In this document: piece by piece, positions 10,079 through 18,642 of the stretch
Layout: each line of letters opens with the position of its first letter
Numbering within the stretch: the first letter of the stretch is position 1
NCBI RefSeq assembly: GCF_900258515.1
Contig: NZ_LT984884.1
Span: 519,002-583,001 of the forward strand
Origin: Lentibacillus sp. Marseille-P4043
GTDB taxonomy: Bacteria; Bacillota; Bacilli; Bacillales; Amphibacillaceae
Direction of reading: 5' to 3'
Length of the DNA stretch: 64,000 bases
Made by a program: the position numbers and the translations under genes
The notes under the pieces: generated by a model
Databases searched by the model: none
What the model was told of the DNA's origin: nothing
The model's input: only the letters and a program-made list of their open reading frames with translations

Positions 10079-12172
10079 ATGAAATCAGCTATTCATTATA
10101 TTACGGACCATGTTGCAACAAGAAAGGGAATGTGGATTACCCTGGCAATATGGCTTGTTTTAACAATACTGCTTGCAGGACTCGCACCAAGCTCTAATGA
10201 TTATAAAGTTTCCGGCATCGATTCCTTGCCAGACGATGCGCAATCCGTTATCGCCCAAAAAAAGAATGATCATTATTTCGCTGATAACGATGGAATTCCT
10301 GCATTATTAGTGTTTCAATCCGATAAGGGCGAAGTGAAGGTAGACGATCTTGCGAAGCTTCTAGAAACCGTCAAAAAGGAAAAAATTAATGGGGTAAAAG
10401 ATGTTGTTCCTCTAGAAAAGTTACCACCAGAAGCAACTGAAAGCTTTTTTTCAAAGGACCATACGACAGCATTAATCCCACTATCATTTGATTCTTCTTT
10501 AGAGACAAAGGAAATCGAGCGTTCTTTAGAAAAGGTTTATAAATTAGCGGAACAGAATACAGATTTAACCTTGTATGTAACTGGTCCGGCTGGGATTGCC
10601 ACAGATACATTAGACCTATTTTCCCGGGCTGACATTGTTCTCATCCTATCAACTGTAGGAATCATTTTGGTTTTGCTTGTTGTCATTTATCAATCGCCGT
10701 TACTGGCATTAATCCCATTACTTGCAGCAGGATTCGTGTATGAAGTTACAAACCAGGCACTTGGCATAATGGGCAAAGCTGGTTTGACGTTGGACAGTCA
10801 ATCCTTATCTATCATGTCGATTTTATTATTCGCATCCGTTACAGACTATTCCTTATTTGTATTATCTCGATTTAGGGAAGAACTGAAAAATCATGATAGC
10901 AAATATGATGCGATGAAATGGGCCATGCGTGGATCTGGCATACCAGTATTTTTCTCAGGTGGAACAGTATTAGCTGCCATGCTTGTCTTGTTTTTTGCAC
11001 AGTTCGGTGATTACCGTAACTTTGCACCTATTTTTGGAACAGCAATGGTCGTTGTGATTTTGGCATCCATTACACTAGTTCCCGCTTTGTTCACGTTGTT
11101 TGGCAGAAAATCGTTTTGGCCTAAAGTACCACGTGTAGGTGATAATCACGTGAAAACAAGTTCTATATGGAGCAAAGTTGGACGTTTTGTAACCCGTAAA
11201 CCGACTGTATCTGTTGCTATCATTGGAATTATTCTGCTCGTCTCAGCAAGCAACGTTCTAAATTTGGACTATGAATTCGATACAATGAAGTCCTTCCCTG
11301 AAGATATGCCTTCCAGAGAAGGATATGAAATTTTAGAAGAAAACTTTGAACCTGGAGATTTGGCACCTACAACTGTTTTATTTGAGTCAGATGATACAGT
11401 GACGAAAACAGAACAGAAGAAACTGGCCAATACATTATCAGAACGACCGTTAGTTGATAATGTTCACATTAGCGAAGTAACAGATAATGAAAAAGTAATC
11501 TCATATAGCCTAACATTCGCAAAAAACCCATACGCTGTTGAAACAATGGACGCTTTGGAAGGAATTAGAGATGATGCAGACGAACTTGTTGATCAAAGTA
11601 ATTTGAATGGAGAACTCTATTTTGCTGGAGAAACCGCATCATCTGTTGACGACCGTTCTGTAAACAACCGCGATTTAATCGTTATTGTCTCAATTGAAAC
11701 GATATTAATCTTTTTAATGTTGATTCTTTTGACGCGGTCATTTAAAATGCCCATTTATATGATGGGAACCATTCTCGTATCATTTGTTGCGGCATTAGGT
11801 CTAGGAACATTCTTAACACAACTATTCTTTGACATTGATACAATAAGCAATCGAGTACCGCTTTATTCCTTTGTATTCCTAGTTGCGCTCGGTGTCGATT
11901 ACAACATTATATTAATATCCAGGTTTATGGAGGAACGAAAGAAACACACTGTAAAAGAAGCAGTCGAGATTGCAGTTGCCAATACAGGCGGTGTCATTTC
12001 GTCGGCTGGAATTATTCTTGCCGCTACATTTGCTGTTCTAATGACCCAACCGATTGAATTGCTGTTTGTTTTTGGCTTTATTGTAGCAGTGGGAATTATA
12101 CTGGATACGTTCTTGATTAGAGGAGTATTATTACCAGGACTACTCGTATTATTTGAAAAGGATAAAAAGTAG
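10079..12172 (+). CDS. MMPL-family RND exporter (YdfJ-like)
   Basis: 697 residues with the duplicated MMPL architecture: TM1, a ~150-residue extracytoplasmic domain, five or six TM helices (about 185-365), then TM7, a second external domain and a final TM bundle (about 540-690). Conserved ASVTDYSLFVLSRFREE and LGVDYNIILISRFMEERKK sit in the fourth-helix positions, with the proton-relay Asp-Tyr pairs. Family members export lipids, siderophores or drugs by proton antiport. The neighbouring TetR gene suggests substrate-induced expression. RBS GAAGGGAG. Confidence 0.85.
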   Translation: MKSAIHYITDHVATRKGMWITLAIWLVLTILLAGLAPSSNDYKVSGIDSLPDDAQSVIAQKKNDHYFADNDGIPALLVFQSDKGEVKVDDLAKLLETVKKEKINGVKDVVPLEKLPPEATESFFSKDHTTALIPLSFDSSLETKEIERSLEKVYKLAEQNTDLTLYVTGPAGIATDTLDLFSRADIVLILSTVGIILVLLVVIYQSPLLALIPLLAAGFVYEVTNQALGIMGKAGLTLDSQSLSIMSILLFASVTDYSLFVLSRFREELKNHDSKYDAMKWAMRGSGIPVFFSGGTVLAAMLVLFFAQFGDYRNFAPIFGTAMVVVILASITLVPALFTLFGRKSFWPKVPRVGDNHVKTSSIWSKVGRFVTRKPTVSVAIIGIILLVSASNVLNLDYEFDTMKSFPEDMPSREGYEILEENFEPGDLAPTTVLFESDDTVTKTEQKKLANTLSERPLVDNVHISEVTDNEKVISYSLTFAKNPYAVETMDALEGIRDDADELVDQSNLNGELYFAGETASSVDDRSVNNRDLIVIVSIETILIFLMLILLTRSFKMPIYMMGTILVSFVAALGLGTFLTQLFFDIDTISNRVPLYSFVFLVALGVDYNIILISRFMEERKKHTVKEAVEIAVANTGGVISSAGIILAATFAVLMTQPIELLFVFGFIVAVGIILDTFLIRGVLLPGLLVLFEKDKK

Positions 12173-12188
12173 CTTACAGAAAGAAAAA

Positions 12189-12225
12189 GGACCTGTTTCA
12201 GGCTAGCTTACGAAAGAAACAGGTC
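12189..12225. terminator. Bidirectional terminator between MMPL and ClC genes
   Basis: GGACCTGTTTC (12189-12199) pairs with GAAACAGGTCC (12215-12225), serving the two convergent genes. Confidence 0.8.
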
Positions 12226-12232
12226 CATCACT

Positions 12233-13606
12233 TTATTTTCTTTTATTTTTATCACGAAGTTTTTGATGATGCCATCTACTTAATTTCCTTAACACGCCAT
12301 AAGAAATATGAATCTTTGTCCTTTCCTTTTCCAACGATAAACCCGGTTCCAAGTGCATCCAAATCGACTTGGAATAAGCAACAAGCTGGTCTGGGTATAC
12401 ACTACGATGTCCAATGATAATATATGCCGTTATGCATGCACCAACAACATATACTCCAGTAACACTTCCGAATAACTCAAACCCCATAAATATCGCAGCT
12501 ATCGGTGTATTAGAGGCAGCAGCAACGACAGCAACCATACCAACTGCAGCTCCAAGTGCCGCATCAACTCCCAACATGTTAGCAAAAACATTACCAGATA
12601 CTGCACCAATAACAAACTGTGGTGTAACGATTCCACCATAAAAGCCTGACCCTAATGTAATAGCAACAAGCAGTGCCTTCCAGAAAAAGCCGAAGTAAGG
12701 AATGACGTCACCATTTAAAGCCCTGTCCATCAGCGGTAAGCTAAGACCTAGATACTCTGTTGGTACAAATAGTATCAAAAGTGATAAAACAATACCACCA
12801 ATTAACGGCATGAAAGGATACCAAATATGAAAGCGACGTTGGATATAACCAAACCCAAACCGTATCTGTTCAAACAACTCAATGAACAGCCACGACACTA
12901 AGCCACACAGAATTCCAATTAAAATAATCTTCAAAAACAACCTTTCAGAAAAAGGAAAGACATGTTCAAATGGATAAAACGTGTAGGTAATCCCCCATAA
13001 TTTACTTATTTCAAACGAAGTAACACCCGCAATGACAGATAAAAATAACATATCATAACGCAAACGACCGATTGTCAGTACCTCCACCCCATAAATCGCA
13101 CCTGCAATCGGGGTTCCGAAAACACTAGCAAATCCAGCACTGACACCACAAGCAACGATTCGCTTTTGCATTTCTGGACTGAGTCGCACAAGGTGTCCAA
13201 CCCAGGAAGCAAGCGTACCGCCAATATGTGAGCATGGCCCCTCTTTCCCCGCCGAACCACCAGATGCAAGTGTAATAATTGCAGCTATTGGCTTTATTGG
13301 TAACGACTTATACGGCATTTTCCCATTCTGTTCATGAACAGCCGCAATAACAGAGTCGTTCTTGTCCCCTTTCAAGTAACGATAACCATAATAAATAAGA
13401 AGTCCATTAAGCAGGCCTCCAACAGGTAAAACGATCATTTGAAGCCACAAAGGAATATTTGCGGTCTTATCCATTGAAAAAAATAAGCCTTGTAAAAATA
13501 TACTTGTTCCGGTTCCAACAATGGCACCTGTTAATGTAGCCAAAAAAAATCGCCTTACCAAGGTGGCAAGCATGACAAGTGGTTCGATATAACGTATGTG
13601 AAACAA
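12233..13606 (-). CDS. ClC-family chloride channel or H+/Cl- antiporter
   Basis: About 457 residues, hydrophobic throughout. The [17 protein letters not shown] motif GGSAGKEGPCSHIGG (near residue 115) has the gating glutamate; the second filter appears as GFYGGIVTPQF. There is no CBS domain, so this is the minimal bacterial form. I prefer a TTG start at 13606, which has GAGGTGAG at proper distance; an in-frame GTG at 13615 lies inside that ribosome site. Substrate (chloride or fluoride) cannot be settled from the sequence. Monocistronic. Confidence 0.85.
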   Translation of the reverse strand: MFHIRYIEPLVMLATLVRRFFLATLTGAIVGTGTSIFLQGLFFSMDKTANIPLWLQMIVLPVGGLLNGLLIYYGYRYLKGDKNDSVIAAVHEQNGKMPYKSLPIKPIAAIITLASGGSAGKEGPCSHIGGTLASWVGHLVRLSPEMQKRIVACGVSAGFASVFGTPIAGAIYGVEVLTIGRLRYDMLFLSVIAGVTSFEISKLWGITYTFYPFEHVFPFSERLFLKIILIGILCGLVSWLFIELFEQIRFGFGYIQRRFHIWYPFMPLIGGIVLSLLILFVPTEYLGLSLPLMDRALNGDVIPYFGFFWKALLVAITLGSGFYGGIVTPQFVIGAVSGNVFANMLGVDAALGAAVGMVAVVAAASNTPIAAIFMGFELFGSVTGVYVVGACITAYIIIGHRSVYPDQLVAYSKSIWMHLEPGLSLEKERTKIHISYGVLRKLSRWHHQKLRDKNKRK

Positions 13607-13791
13607 AGCTCTCACCTCTTCCCCAAAACCAAGTCCTAATCATAATTATTAGCTCATCACTTATTAATTATAGTCCTATTACTAAAAAAATGTAAAAAGC
13701 AAACTGGACCATAAGTCAAAGCCGTTAAATGGATAACCTGAAACAACTCTGTTAAAATCAGCAGTAGTATAATATACAAGGGTGATAGCAA

Positions 13792-14928
13792 ATGAAAATT
13801 GTCTCAATCGAACCGACGCCAAGTCCACATTCCATGAAAATCAACGTTGATGAACGATTAGTCGATGGCCAAACAGAGAATTATAAGTTAAATGACGAAA
13901 TCGACAATGCCCCAGATTACGTTAAGGGTCTGTTTAGAATCAATGGTGTGAAGGGACTATATCGCGTTATTGACTTTATCGCACTTGAACGTAATCCCCG
14001 CATATCATGGGAAGAAATCCTTCCAGCCGTACGTGATGTACTAGGATCCACTGAAGAAGAGACGGATCAACTTATCGCAAATGAATCTGTAGCTGATGAC
14101 CACTTTGGTGAAGTAAAAGTTTTTATTCAGATGTTTCGCAATTTACCCGTACAGGTAAAATTACAGGACGGGGAAAATGAGCAGCGCTTTGGACTCCCTG
14201 AACGGTTTACGGAAGCAACAATGGAAGCCTCCGTTGCATCCGAAAATATGTTAATGGAAAGAAAATGGGTGGAGCAAAGCCCTCGCTATGGTGAGATGGA
14301 TACCATTGGTCATGATGTCGTTGAGGAAATAATAGCCAGCTATGATGAAGAAAGACTTCATCAATTGGTTCAAGTAGCATTATCAAATGCATATTCTGAA
14401 GGTCGTGACAAGCCCGAGAAAAAGGTTACGCTTACCATGCTTGATAATCCAAGTTGGAAGGAACGCTATGCCGCACTCGACCAAATGCCGGATCCAACCA
14501 TTGAAGATCTACCAGTTCTTAATAAAGCATTAGATGATGAAAAAGGATCCATTCGTAGACTAGCCACCGCGTATCTTGGCATGATCGAGGAACGTGAAGT
14601 GTTACCATATTTATATAAAGCATTAAAGGATAAAGCAGTAAATGTTAGGCGTACCGCTGGAGACTGTCTGTCAGATCTTGGTTTCACAGATGCGATTCCA
14701 GAGATGATAACTGCGTTAGCAGATCCAAATCGCCTTGTTCGTTGGCGTGCTGCTATGTATCTATACGAAGTCGGAGATGAAACCGCAATACCCGCCCTTC
14801 AACATGCATTGGATGATCCAGAATTTGAAGTTCGGATGCAGGTCAAAATGGCACTAGCCAGAATCGAAGGCGGCAAAAAAGCAGAAGGATCAATCTGGCA
14901 CCAAATGACACAAGCCACAAAACAATAA
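13792..14928 (+). CDS. cvfC: CvfC-like protein: NifU N-terminal-type domain plus HEAT repeats
   Basis: 378 residues. The first ~90 residues match the Nfu N-terminal domain (EPTPSPHSMKINV, then FRINGVKGLYRVIDFIAL), which in Nfu proteins accompanies Fe-S carriers, but no CxxC cluster ligands are present. The C-terminal 160 residues contain several HEAT-like helical repeats (VLPYLYKALKDKAVNVRRTA, AIPEMITALADPNRLVRWRA, AIPALQHALDDPEFEVRMQV). This architecture is that of staphylococcal conserved virulence factor C. Molecular role unknown; HEAT repeats imply protein binding. Monocistronic. Confidence 0.8.
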   Translation: MKIVSIEPTPSPHSMKINVDERLVDGQTENYKLNDEIDNAPDYVKGLFRINGVKGLYRVIDFIALERNPRISWEEILPAVRDVLGSTEEETDQLIANESVADDHFGEVKVFIQMFRNLPVQVKLQDGENEQRFGLPERFTEATMEASVASENMLMERKWVEQSPRYGEMDTIGHDVVEEIIASYDEERLHQLVQVALSNAYSEGRDKPEKKVTLTMLDNPSWKERYAALDQMPDPTIEDLPVLNKALDDEKGSIRRLATAYLGMIEEREVLPYLYKALKDKAVNVRRTAGDCLSDLGFTDAIPEMITALADPNRLVRWRAAMYLYEVGDETAIPALQHALDDPEFEVRMQVKMALARIEGGKKAEGSIWHQMTQATKQ

Positions 14929-15005
14929 GGCTTCTCCCGTAATGTTGCTTTTTAATGTCGTAGTTGATATATAATGCGCAGTAACTAGAAATCAAGTTCG
15001 GAGCT

Positions 15006-15190
15006 TTGACAACCGCTACGGGAAAACACTACGCTTTCCGCGGGCACGGCTTCAGCCTCCGAAGCGGAAAACCGCCGCTTCGAAGTCTTCAGACACGTGC
15101 TGGGGCTGCGCTAACTCGCCCCACCGAAAACCATTGTTCCCGCAGGAGTCTACGTGTTTTCCCTTCGCTAGTAGGTGCTATTACTTGATA
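15006..15190. repeat. GC-rich dispersed repeat, copy 1 of the 15-kb cluster
   Basis: It contains the module TTTCCGCGGGCACGGC with TCAGCCTCC, and a block around ACACGTGCTGGGGCTGCGCT shared with the copies near 19.0 and 35.8 kb. Edges carry an imperfect inverted repeat, GGGAAAACAC near 15018 and GTGTTTTCCC near 15152. A 60-codon ORF across it is not credible because the same DNA occurs in other orientations and frames elsewhere in the window. Confidence 0.75.
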
Positions 15191-15239
15191 TACATGCTAT
15201 CTCTACACAAAAATTAGGGAACTTCTACTAGCAGAGTCA

Positions 15240-15500
15240 GAATACGTAGACTCCTTGAAAATACAGTTCGATTTTCTGCGTGCGATGTAACGCTGCCGAA
15301 GCATTCCTTGTCCTATGGGAACAGCACGAGTCCGAAGACCCCGCAGGACAAGGAAAACTTCAGTGGTATTACATCGCACGCAGAAAAAGTGGTATTCTTT
15401 TTCAAGGAAGCGCTCTTTGCTTCCGAGGAGGCTGAGGCCGTGCCCATGGAAAGCGAAGTATTCTGACGGAGCGAGTCCAAGTACTCCTATACCATTGGAA
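15240..15500. repeat. GC-rich dispersed repeat with nested long hairpin
   Basis: A 19-bp perfect inverted repeat (15272-15290 with 15369-15387, containing CTGCGTGCGATGTAA) encloses a second, TTCCTTGTCCT (15304-15314) with AGGACAAGGAA (15345-15355). Outside them TCCTTGAAAA near 15252 pairs with TTTTCAAGGA near 15396. The right flank carries the shared GAGGAGGCTGAGGCCGTGCCC module. ORFs on both strands follow the palindrome and are not taken as genes. The rest of 14929-15620 shows no gene; 15560-15610 resembles part of the elements at 18.7 and 36.3 kb. Confidence 0.75.
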
Positions 15501-15620
15501 CGGGAAGAAAGTGTCATTAAAGAGAACTTCATTACTGCGCATTATCCTTCTATTGTGTAAAAAACAACAAATGGCTTCGATGGGGCAAGTAATCGCAGTC
15601 CCAATCCTTTAGAAAATAGT

Positions 15621-15658
15621 AAAACTACCATCCTGCTTCATGTTTGGATGGTAGTTTT
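15621..15658 (-). terminator. Terminator of the 75-residue gene
   Basis: A perfect 13-bp stem, AAAACTACCATCC (15621-15633) with GGATGGTAGTTTT (15646-15658), sits 12 bases past the stop codon. Confidence 0.85.
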
Positions 15659-15669
15659 ACTTATTTATC

Positions 15670-15897
15670 TTAGACAATTAAAGCGATTAACTTCCTATCT
15701 CTATCTTCCTGTTCCGTTTTGGAGGCTAAGTCATACTTTTTTAAAAGATGGAATAACTCATTAAGTGTTTCCTGGGAATGTTCATTATCTAAAAAACGAC
15801 TTACTTGTTCATACAAATCTGCTGGCAAAAACTCTTTCTGGTTTTCCAACTTCTTTACAACATCCTGATATGAATGATCAATGTTGCATGATCCCAC
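15670..15897 (-). CDS. Small uncharacterised protein (75 aa)
   Basis: Not recognised. 75 residues from a GTG start at 15897, preceded by GGAGAGGGAG at suitable spacing. Soluble and charged, predicted helical, with a central QVSRFLDNEHSQETLNELFHLLKKYDLA that looks like a helix-loop-helix bundle. No cysteine pair, signal or membrane segment. The good RBS and strong terminator make it a probable real gene. Convergent repeats lie downstream. Confidence 0.6.
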   Translation of the reverse strand: MGSCNIDHSYQDVVKKLENQKEFLPADLYEQVSRFLDNEHSQETLNELFHLLKKYDLASKTEQEDRDRKLIALIV

Positions 15898-16040
15898 TTA
15901 ATCACTCCCTCTCCTTTATCTTTATTTTGATTGTATCACTTACGCATCTCTCTTACATCTATTAAGTCTACAGCTCGAATACAAGTAAAATAGGCAAATG
16001 GGAAAAAGAATTAAAATGGGATGCCTATACAGGCCTTTAT

Positions 16041-16550
16041 CTAGCTTTTATTGTTAATCCAAAATCGCCGCATTACCGTTCCATCGTCATCAACAAAACC
16101 TTCATCCTCAATTCCGCCATTATCTATGATTACCTTTGCAGAACCGATATTATCCTCATCACATGTCACTAATACACGGTCAATGCCTAATTTTTTGCAC
16201 TTTTTCAATGCCTCTGCCAGAATCAATGTCGCATAACCCTTTTTTCGTTCAGTTGGCCGCGTACTATACCCGATGTGGCCGCCAACATTTCGTAAAAACT
16301 CATTTAGATCATGACGAATATCAACCATCCCCACAATCCGTTCATTATCATCGATCAAAAAGTAATTCGTGCTTGGTAGCCATCGGTCTGTTCCACCTTC
16401 TCTTATAGCTAATGCCTGTAAATATTCCTCATATGTCTCATGTTTCGCCAAATCAAAGCTGCTTGGCACCATTCGTGAAGGCCCCCATTCCCTCACATAG
16501 TTTTCGTGTTCCTCTTTCCACTTTAACGCTGGTCTTTCCAATCTCATCAT
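16041..16550 (-). CDS. GNAT-family N-acetyltransferase
   Basis: 169 residues. The GNAT fold is seen from the acetyl-CoA loop region VGGHIGYSTRPTERKKGYATLILAEALKKCKKLG (Q/RxxGxG/A-type, about residues 90-125), the β4 strand NERIVGMVDIRH and the C-terminal NGGIEDEGFV. Closest to the group that acetylates small molecules or antibiotics (YesJ-like) rather than the RimI ribosomal group; substrate unknown. ATG 16550 (ATGATGAGA) follows AGAGAGGGAT. Confidence 0.8.
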   Translation of the reverse strand: MMRLERPALKWKEEHENYVREWGPSRMVPSSFDLAKHETYEEYLQALAIREGGTDRWLPSTNYFLIDDNERIVGMVDIRHDLNEFLRNVGGHIGYSTRPTERKKGYATLILAEALKKCKKLGIDRVLVTCDEDNIGSAKVIIDNGGIEDEGFVDDDGTVMRRFWINNKS

Positions 16551-16768
16551 AATCCCTCTCTCTAACTTAATAAAAACACGTTATTGATTAGATTCATCTT
16601 AATCAATAACGTGCAATTTTTAAACTAATATTCTGATACCTAAAAAAATATATGGATAATCACATAATATGAGCCGAACAAGATACTCACTTATCAAAGG
16701 ACCAAAAATTTTAATTTATCTGACTTTATTTTGCTGATTTAATTAACAACTTGGGCTATGTTTAGATG

Positions 16769-17029
16769 GAGGGTATGATATTAGCCCTACCCCTTGCAGA
16801 AAGGGGGTGAAAATAGTGGATATGATTTCACTTCTAACGGCTATTGTGAGTCTTGTTACGTCAGTTGTTGGGCTTGTTACCACAATTGTAACAACGTACC
16901 GGGATTTATATAGGCGGAAAGAAAAGAATCCTTCGCCGACCCAACCGGAAAAGGATTCTAGAAAAAACACCTAAGTGAGAGGGATTCAATTCCCTCTCCT
17001 TACCACTATTATATTCATATCATACCCTC
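16769..17029 (+). promoter_or_regulatory. Long-range inverted repeat and SD-sequestering hairpin around a small membrane-peptide gene
   Basis: GAGGGTATGATAT (16769-16781) and ATATCATACCCTC (17017-17029) are perfectly complementary and bracket the peptide gene. The ribosome site AGGGGGTGA lies in a local hairpin, ACCCCTT (16789-16795) with AAGGGGGT (16801-16808). A second hairpin, GAGAGGGA (16977-16984) with TCCCTCTC (16991-16998), follows the stop. Such folding is known from type I toxin mRNAs; applying that here is inference. Confidence 0.5.
16816..16974 (+). CDS. Small membrane peptide (52 aa), toxin- or holin-like
   Basis: GTG 16816 with a very strong AAGGGGGTGA ribosome site gives 52 residues. 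One hydrophobic helix (MISLLTAIVSLVTSVVGLV, residues 3-21) leads into a basic, polar tail (YRDLYRRKEKNPSP onward). I do not recognise a named family. The architecture is that of small type I toxins and holin-like peptides. It lies between a 13-bp inverted repeat, and a second still smaller membrane peptide follows 86 bases downstream. It could instead be an ordinary small membrane protein. Confidence 0.5.
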   Translation: MDMISLLTAIVSLVTSVVGLVTTIVTTYRDLYRRKEKNPSPTQPEKDSRKNT

Positions 17030-17060
17030 ATTATAACAAAATAGTCAAGGAGCTGATCTG

Positions 17061-17156
17061 GTGCAAACTACAACTTTCATTATTTCTATTGTTTCGATCT
17101 TAATAAGTTGTACAACACTAACCATTATTTTTAAGACAAAAAGAAAAGGTAGCTAA
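17061..17156 (+). CDS. Second small membrane peptide (31 aa)
   Basis: GTG 17061 preceded by AAGGAG at 10 bases. 31 residues: QTTTFIISIVSILISC forms one hydrophobic helix, and the end is basic (FKTKRKGS). Hydrophobic helix plus lysine-rich tail repeats the design of the 52-residue peptide just upstream. No family recognised. Too short for confident gene status; supported by the RBS and the paired arrangement. Confidence 0.4.
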   Translation: MQTTTFIISIVSILISCTTLTIIFKTKRKGS

Positions 17157-17347
17157 TAGTGCTGAAAATTGCGTAATGCGTAATGGGTGAAGCTTTATGA
17201 TACCTAAAAAACCGAACAATACTTTTGGTCTAATTCTCCAATTTTGCTAAAGAAGAAGTGTAGAAAAGCATACAAAACCACAAATCTAGTGCTTTCAAAT
17301 AATTTCTGCTATCATTATCACTATCAAACAAAACAGGAGAGAGAACA

Positions 17348-17791
17348 ATGAAAGTTTACGTTGATGCTGACGCTTGTCCAGTAAAGGATACGATCATTTC
17401 CATTGCAAAAAATAATCAAATCCCTGTCTTCCTTGTAAAAAGTTTTGCCCACTACTCCAACAACCAAGAGCCACAAGGAGTTGAGACGATCTATGTCGAC
17501 ACCGGGGCTGACTCTGCTGATTACCGAATCATGAAATTGGCACAAAAAAATGACATTATCGTTACACAAGATTATGGTCTTGCTTCTTTAGGTTTAGCAA
17601 AAGGGTGCATTGTTTTGCATCATAAAGGATTCGCGTATTCAAATGAGAATATCGATCAACTCCTGCAAACACGTTATGAAAGTGCTATGGCTAGAAAAGG
17701 TGGCAAACGTACCAAAGGACCCAAAGCGTTTACAGCTGAAGATGAAAAAAAGTTTAGCGAACTATTTAAAAAAGTGATTGAGCAGTATTGA
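17348..17791 (+). CDS. YaiI/YqxD family protein (UPF0178, DUF188)
   Basis: 147 residues, normal for the family. N-terminal [11 protein letters not shown] and central [37 protein letters not shown] carry the conserved aspartates of this PIN-like fold, so nuclease-like chemistry has been proposed, but no activity is firmly established. RBS CAGGAGAGAG. Its 3' end is close to and convergent with the thioesterase gene. Confidence 0.9.
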   Translation: MKVYVDADACPVKDTIISIAKNNQIPVFLVKSFAHYSNNQEPQGVETIYVDTGADSADYRIMKLAQKNDIIVTQDYGLASLGLAKGCIVLHHKGFAYSNENIDQLLQTRYESAMARKGGKRTKGPKAFTAEDEKKFSELFKKVIEQY

Positions 17792-17822
17792 TTAGTCCCC
17801 ACTGCTCCGATGCCCCCTTTTA

Positions 17823-18293
17823 TTATCGTATGTTCGCTCGATTTTCTCGATTCTCTTTCCTTGATGGAGCCGTAAGATATAACCTTTTCTCTTCCTCGGT
17901 TACCGGAAAAACATTCGGGACTGGAACCGGCTTCCCTTCTTCGTTAACGGCTACCATGGTAAGAAAGGATTCTGTTGTCAGTCTTTCCTCATTTTTAATC
18001 AAATCATGTGCGGTAACTTTCACATACACCTCCATTGAATTTGTCCCTGTATACGTCACGAATGCTTCTAATGTTAATGAATCCCCAACCTTTGCCGAAG
18101 AAAGGAAATCAACAGAGTCAATCGACGCTGTGACAACTGCACTTTTTGCATGCTTCATCGCAGTTAATGCAGCAATTTCATCAATATAAGCTAGTACTTT
18201 TCCACCAAATATTGTATCTAAATGGTTTGTATCCGGCGGTAGTACTAAACGTGTTTGAACGGTTTTAGAATCTTGTATAGCTATTTGTTCCAT
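17823..18293 (-). CDS. Acyl-CoA thioesterase, YkhA-like hotdog fold
   Basis: 156 residues. A single hotdog domain with NHLDTIFGGKVLAYIDEIAALTAMKHA (helix of the fold, including the catalytic Asp-containing segment), followed by VTASIDSVDFLSSAKVGDSL. Hydrolyses acyl-CoA; YkhA-type enzymes act on medium to long chains in the cytoplasm. ATG 18293 has TTAGGAGG. A terminator-like hairpin and a complete cobalamin aptamer lie upstream on the same strand, an unexpected regulatory context for this enzyme. Confidence 0.88.
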   Translation of the reverse strand: MEQIAIQDSKTVQTRLVLPPDTNHLDTIFGGKVLAYIDEIAALTAMKHAKSAVVTASIDSVDFLSSAKVGDSLTLEAFVTYTGTNSMEVYVKVTAHDLIKNEERLTTESFLTMVAVNEEGKPVPVPNVFPVTEEEKRLYLTAPSRKENRENRANIR

Positions 18294-18310
18294 CGAATTA
18301 TCCTCCTAAA

Positions 18311-18340
18311 ATAAAAAACACCTTTCATAATAGAAGATGT
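18311..18340 (-). terminator. Hairpin with U-run between the cobalamin aptamer and the thioesterase RBS
   Basis: On the minus strand ACATCTT (from 18340) pairs with AAGGTGT (to 18318), including one G-U, followed by TTTTTTATTTT and immediately the AGGAGG of the thioesterase gene. It could be the riboswitch's terminator or the end of a lost gene. Confidence 0.45.
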
Positions 18341-18429
18341 TAAAAGTAAAATGCATACTAAAATTTAGTTACATCATATGTATTAACGCAACACCCTCCT
18401 ATTTCCCGTAGGATTAAAAATGTTCTTCC

Positions 18430-18600
18430 CTATGGCAGGTCTCCTGGCTTCGAATCATCAAATCACTTTCCTTCCCGTTTCCCTTTTGAAACAGTGGTAT
18501 CAAAGGATTCTCCTCATTACAGTGGCGGGACCGCGTTGGAATTTCACCAACTTCCCTTTTCAACTTTTTATACAAGTCACCATAAGGCAAATGTATTCAA
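18430..18600 (-). promoter_or_regulatory. Cobalamin (B12) riboswitch aptamer, apparently orphaned
   Basis: On the minus strand the core motifs appear in order: GGTGAAATTCC (18548-18538), then CCCGCCACTGT with the B12-box GCCACTG (18526-18520), and the 3' closing segment GAAGCCAGGAGACCTGCC (18451-18434). All core elements of the aptamer are there. Such switches normally turn off B12 uptake or synthesis genes (btu, cbl), metE or nrd. Here only an acyl-CoA thioesterase lies downstream, 140 bases away, and a dispersed repeat starts about 45 bases upstream. Confidence 0.88.
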
Positions 18601-18642
18601 TTGTATTTAGTATATCACCTTTTATAATTCTATGGGTGTTTT

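Noticed and set aside
15006..15560. Several 60-110 codon ORFs in the 15-kb repeats
   Set aside because: They lie in dispersed GC-rich repeats occurring in both orientations and different frames elsewhere in the window.
17788..18189. 133-codon plus-strand ORF
   Set aside because: Antisense shadow of the thioesterase gene, which has clear hotdog motifs and an AGGAGG site.
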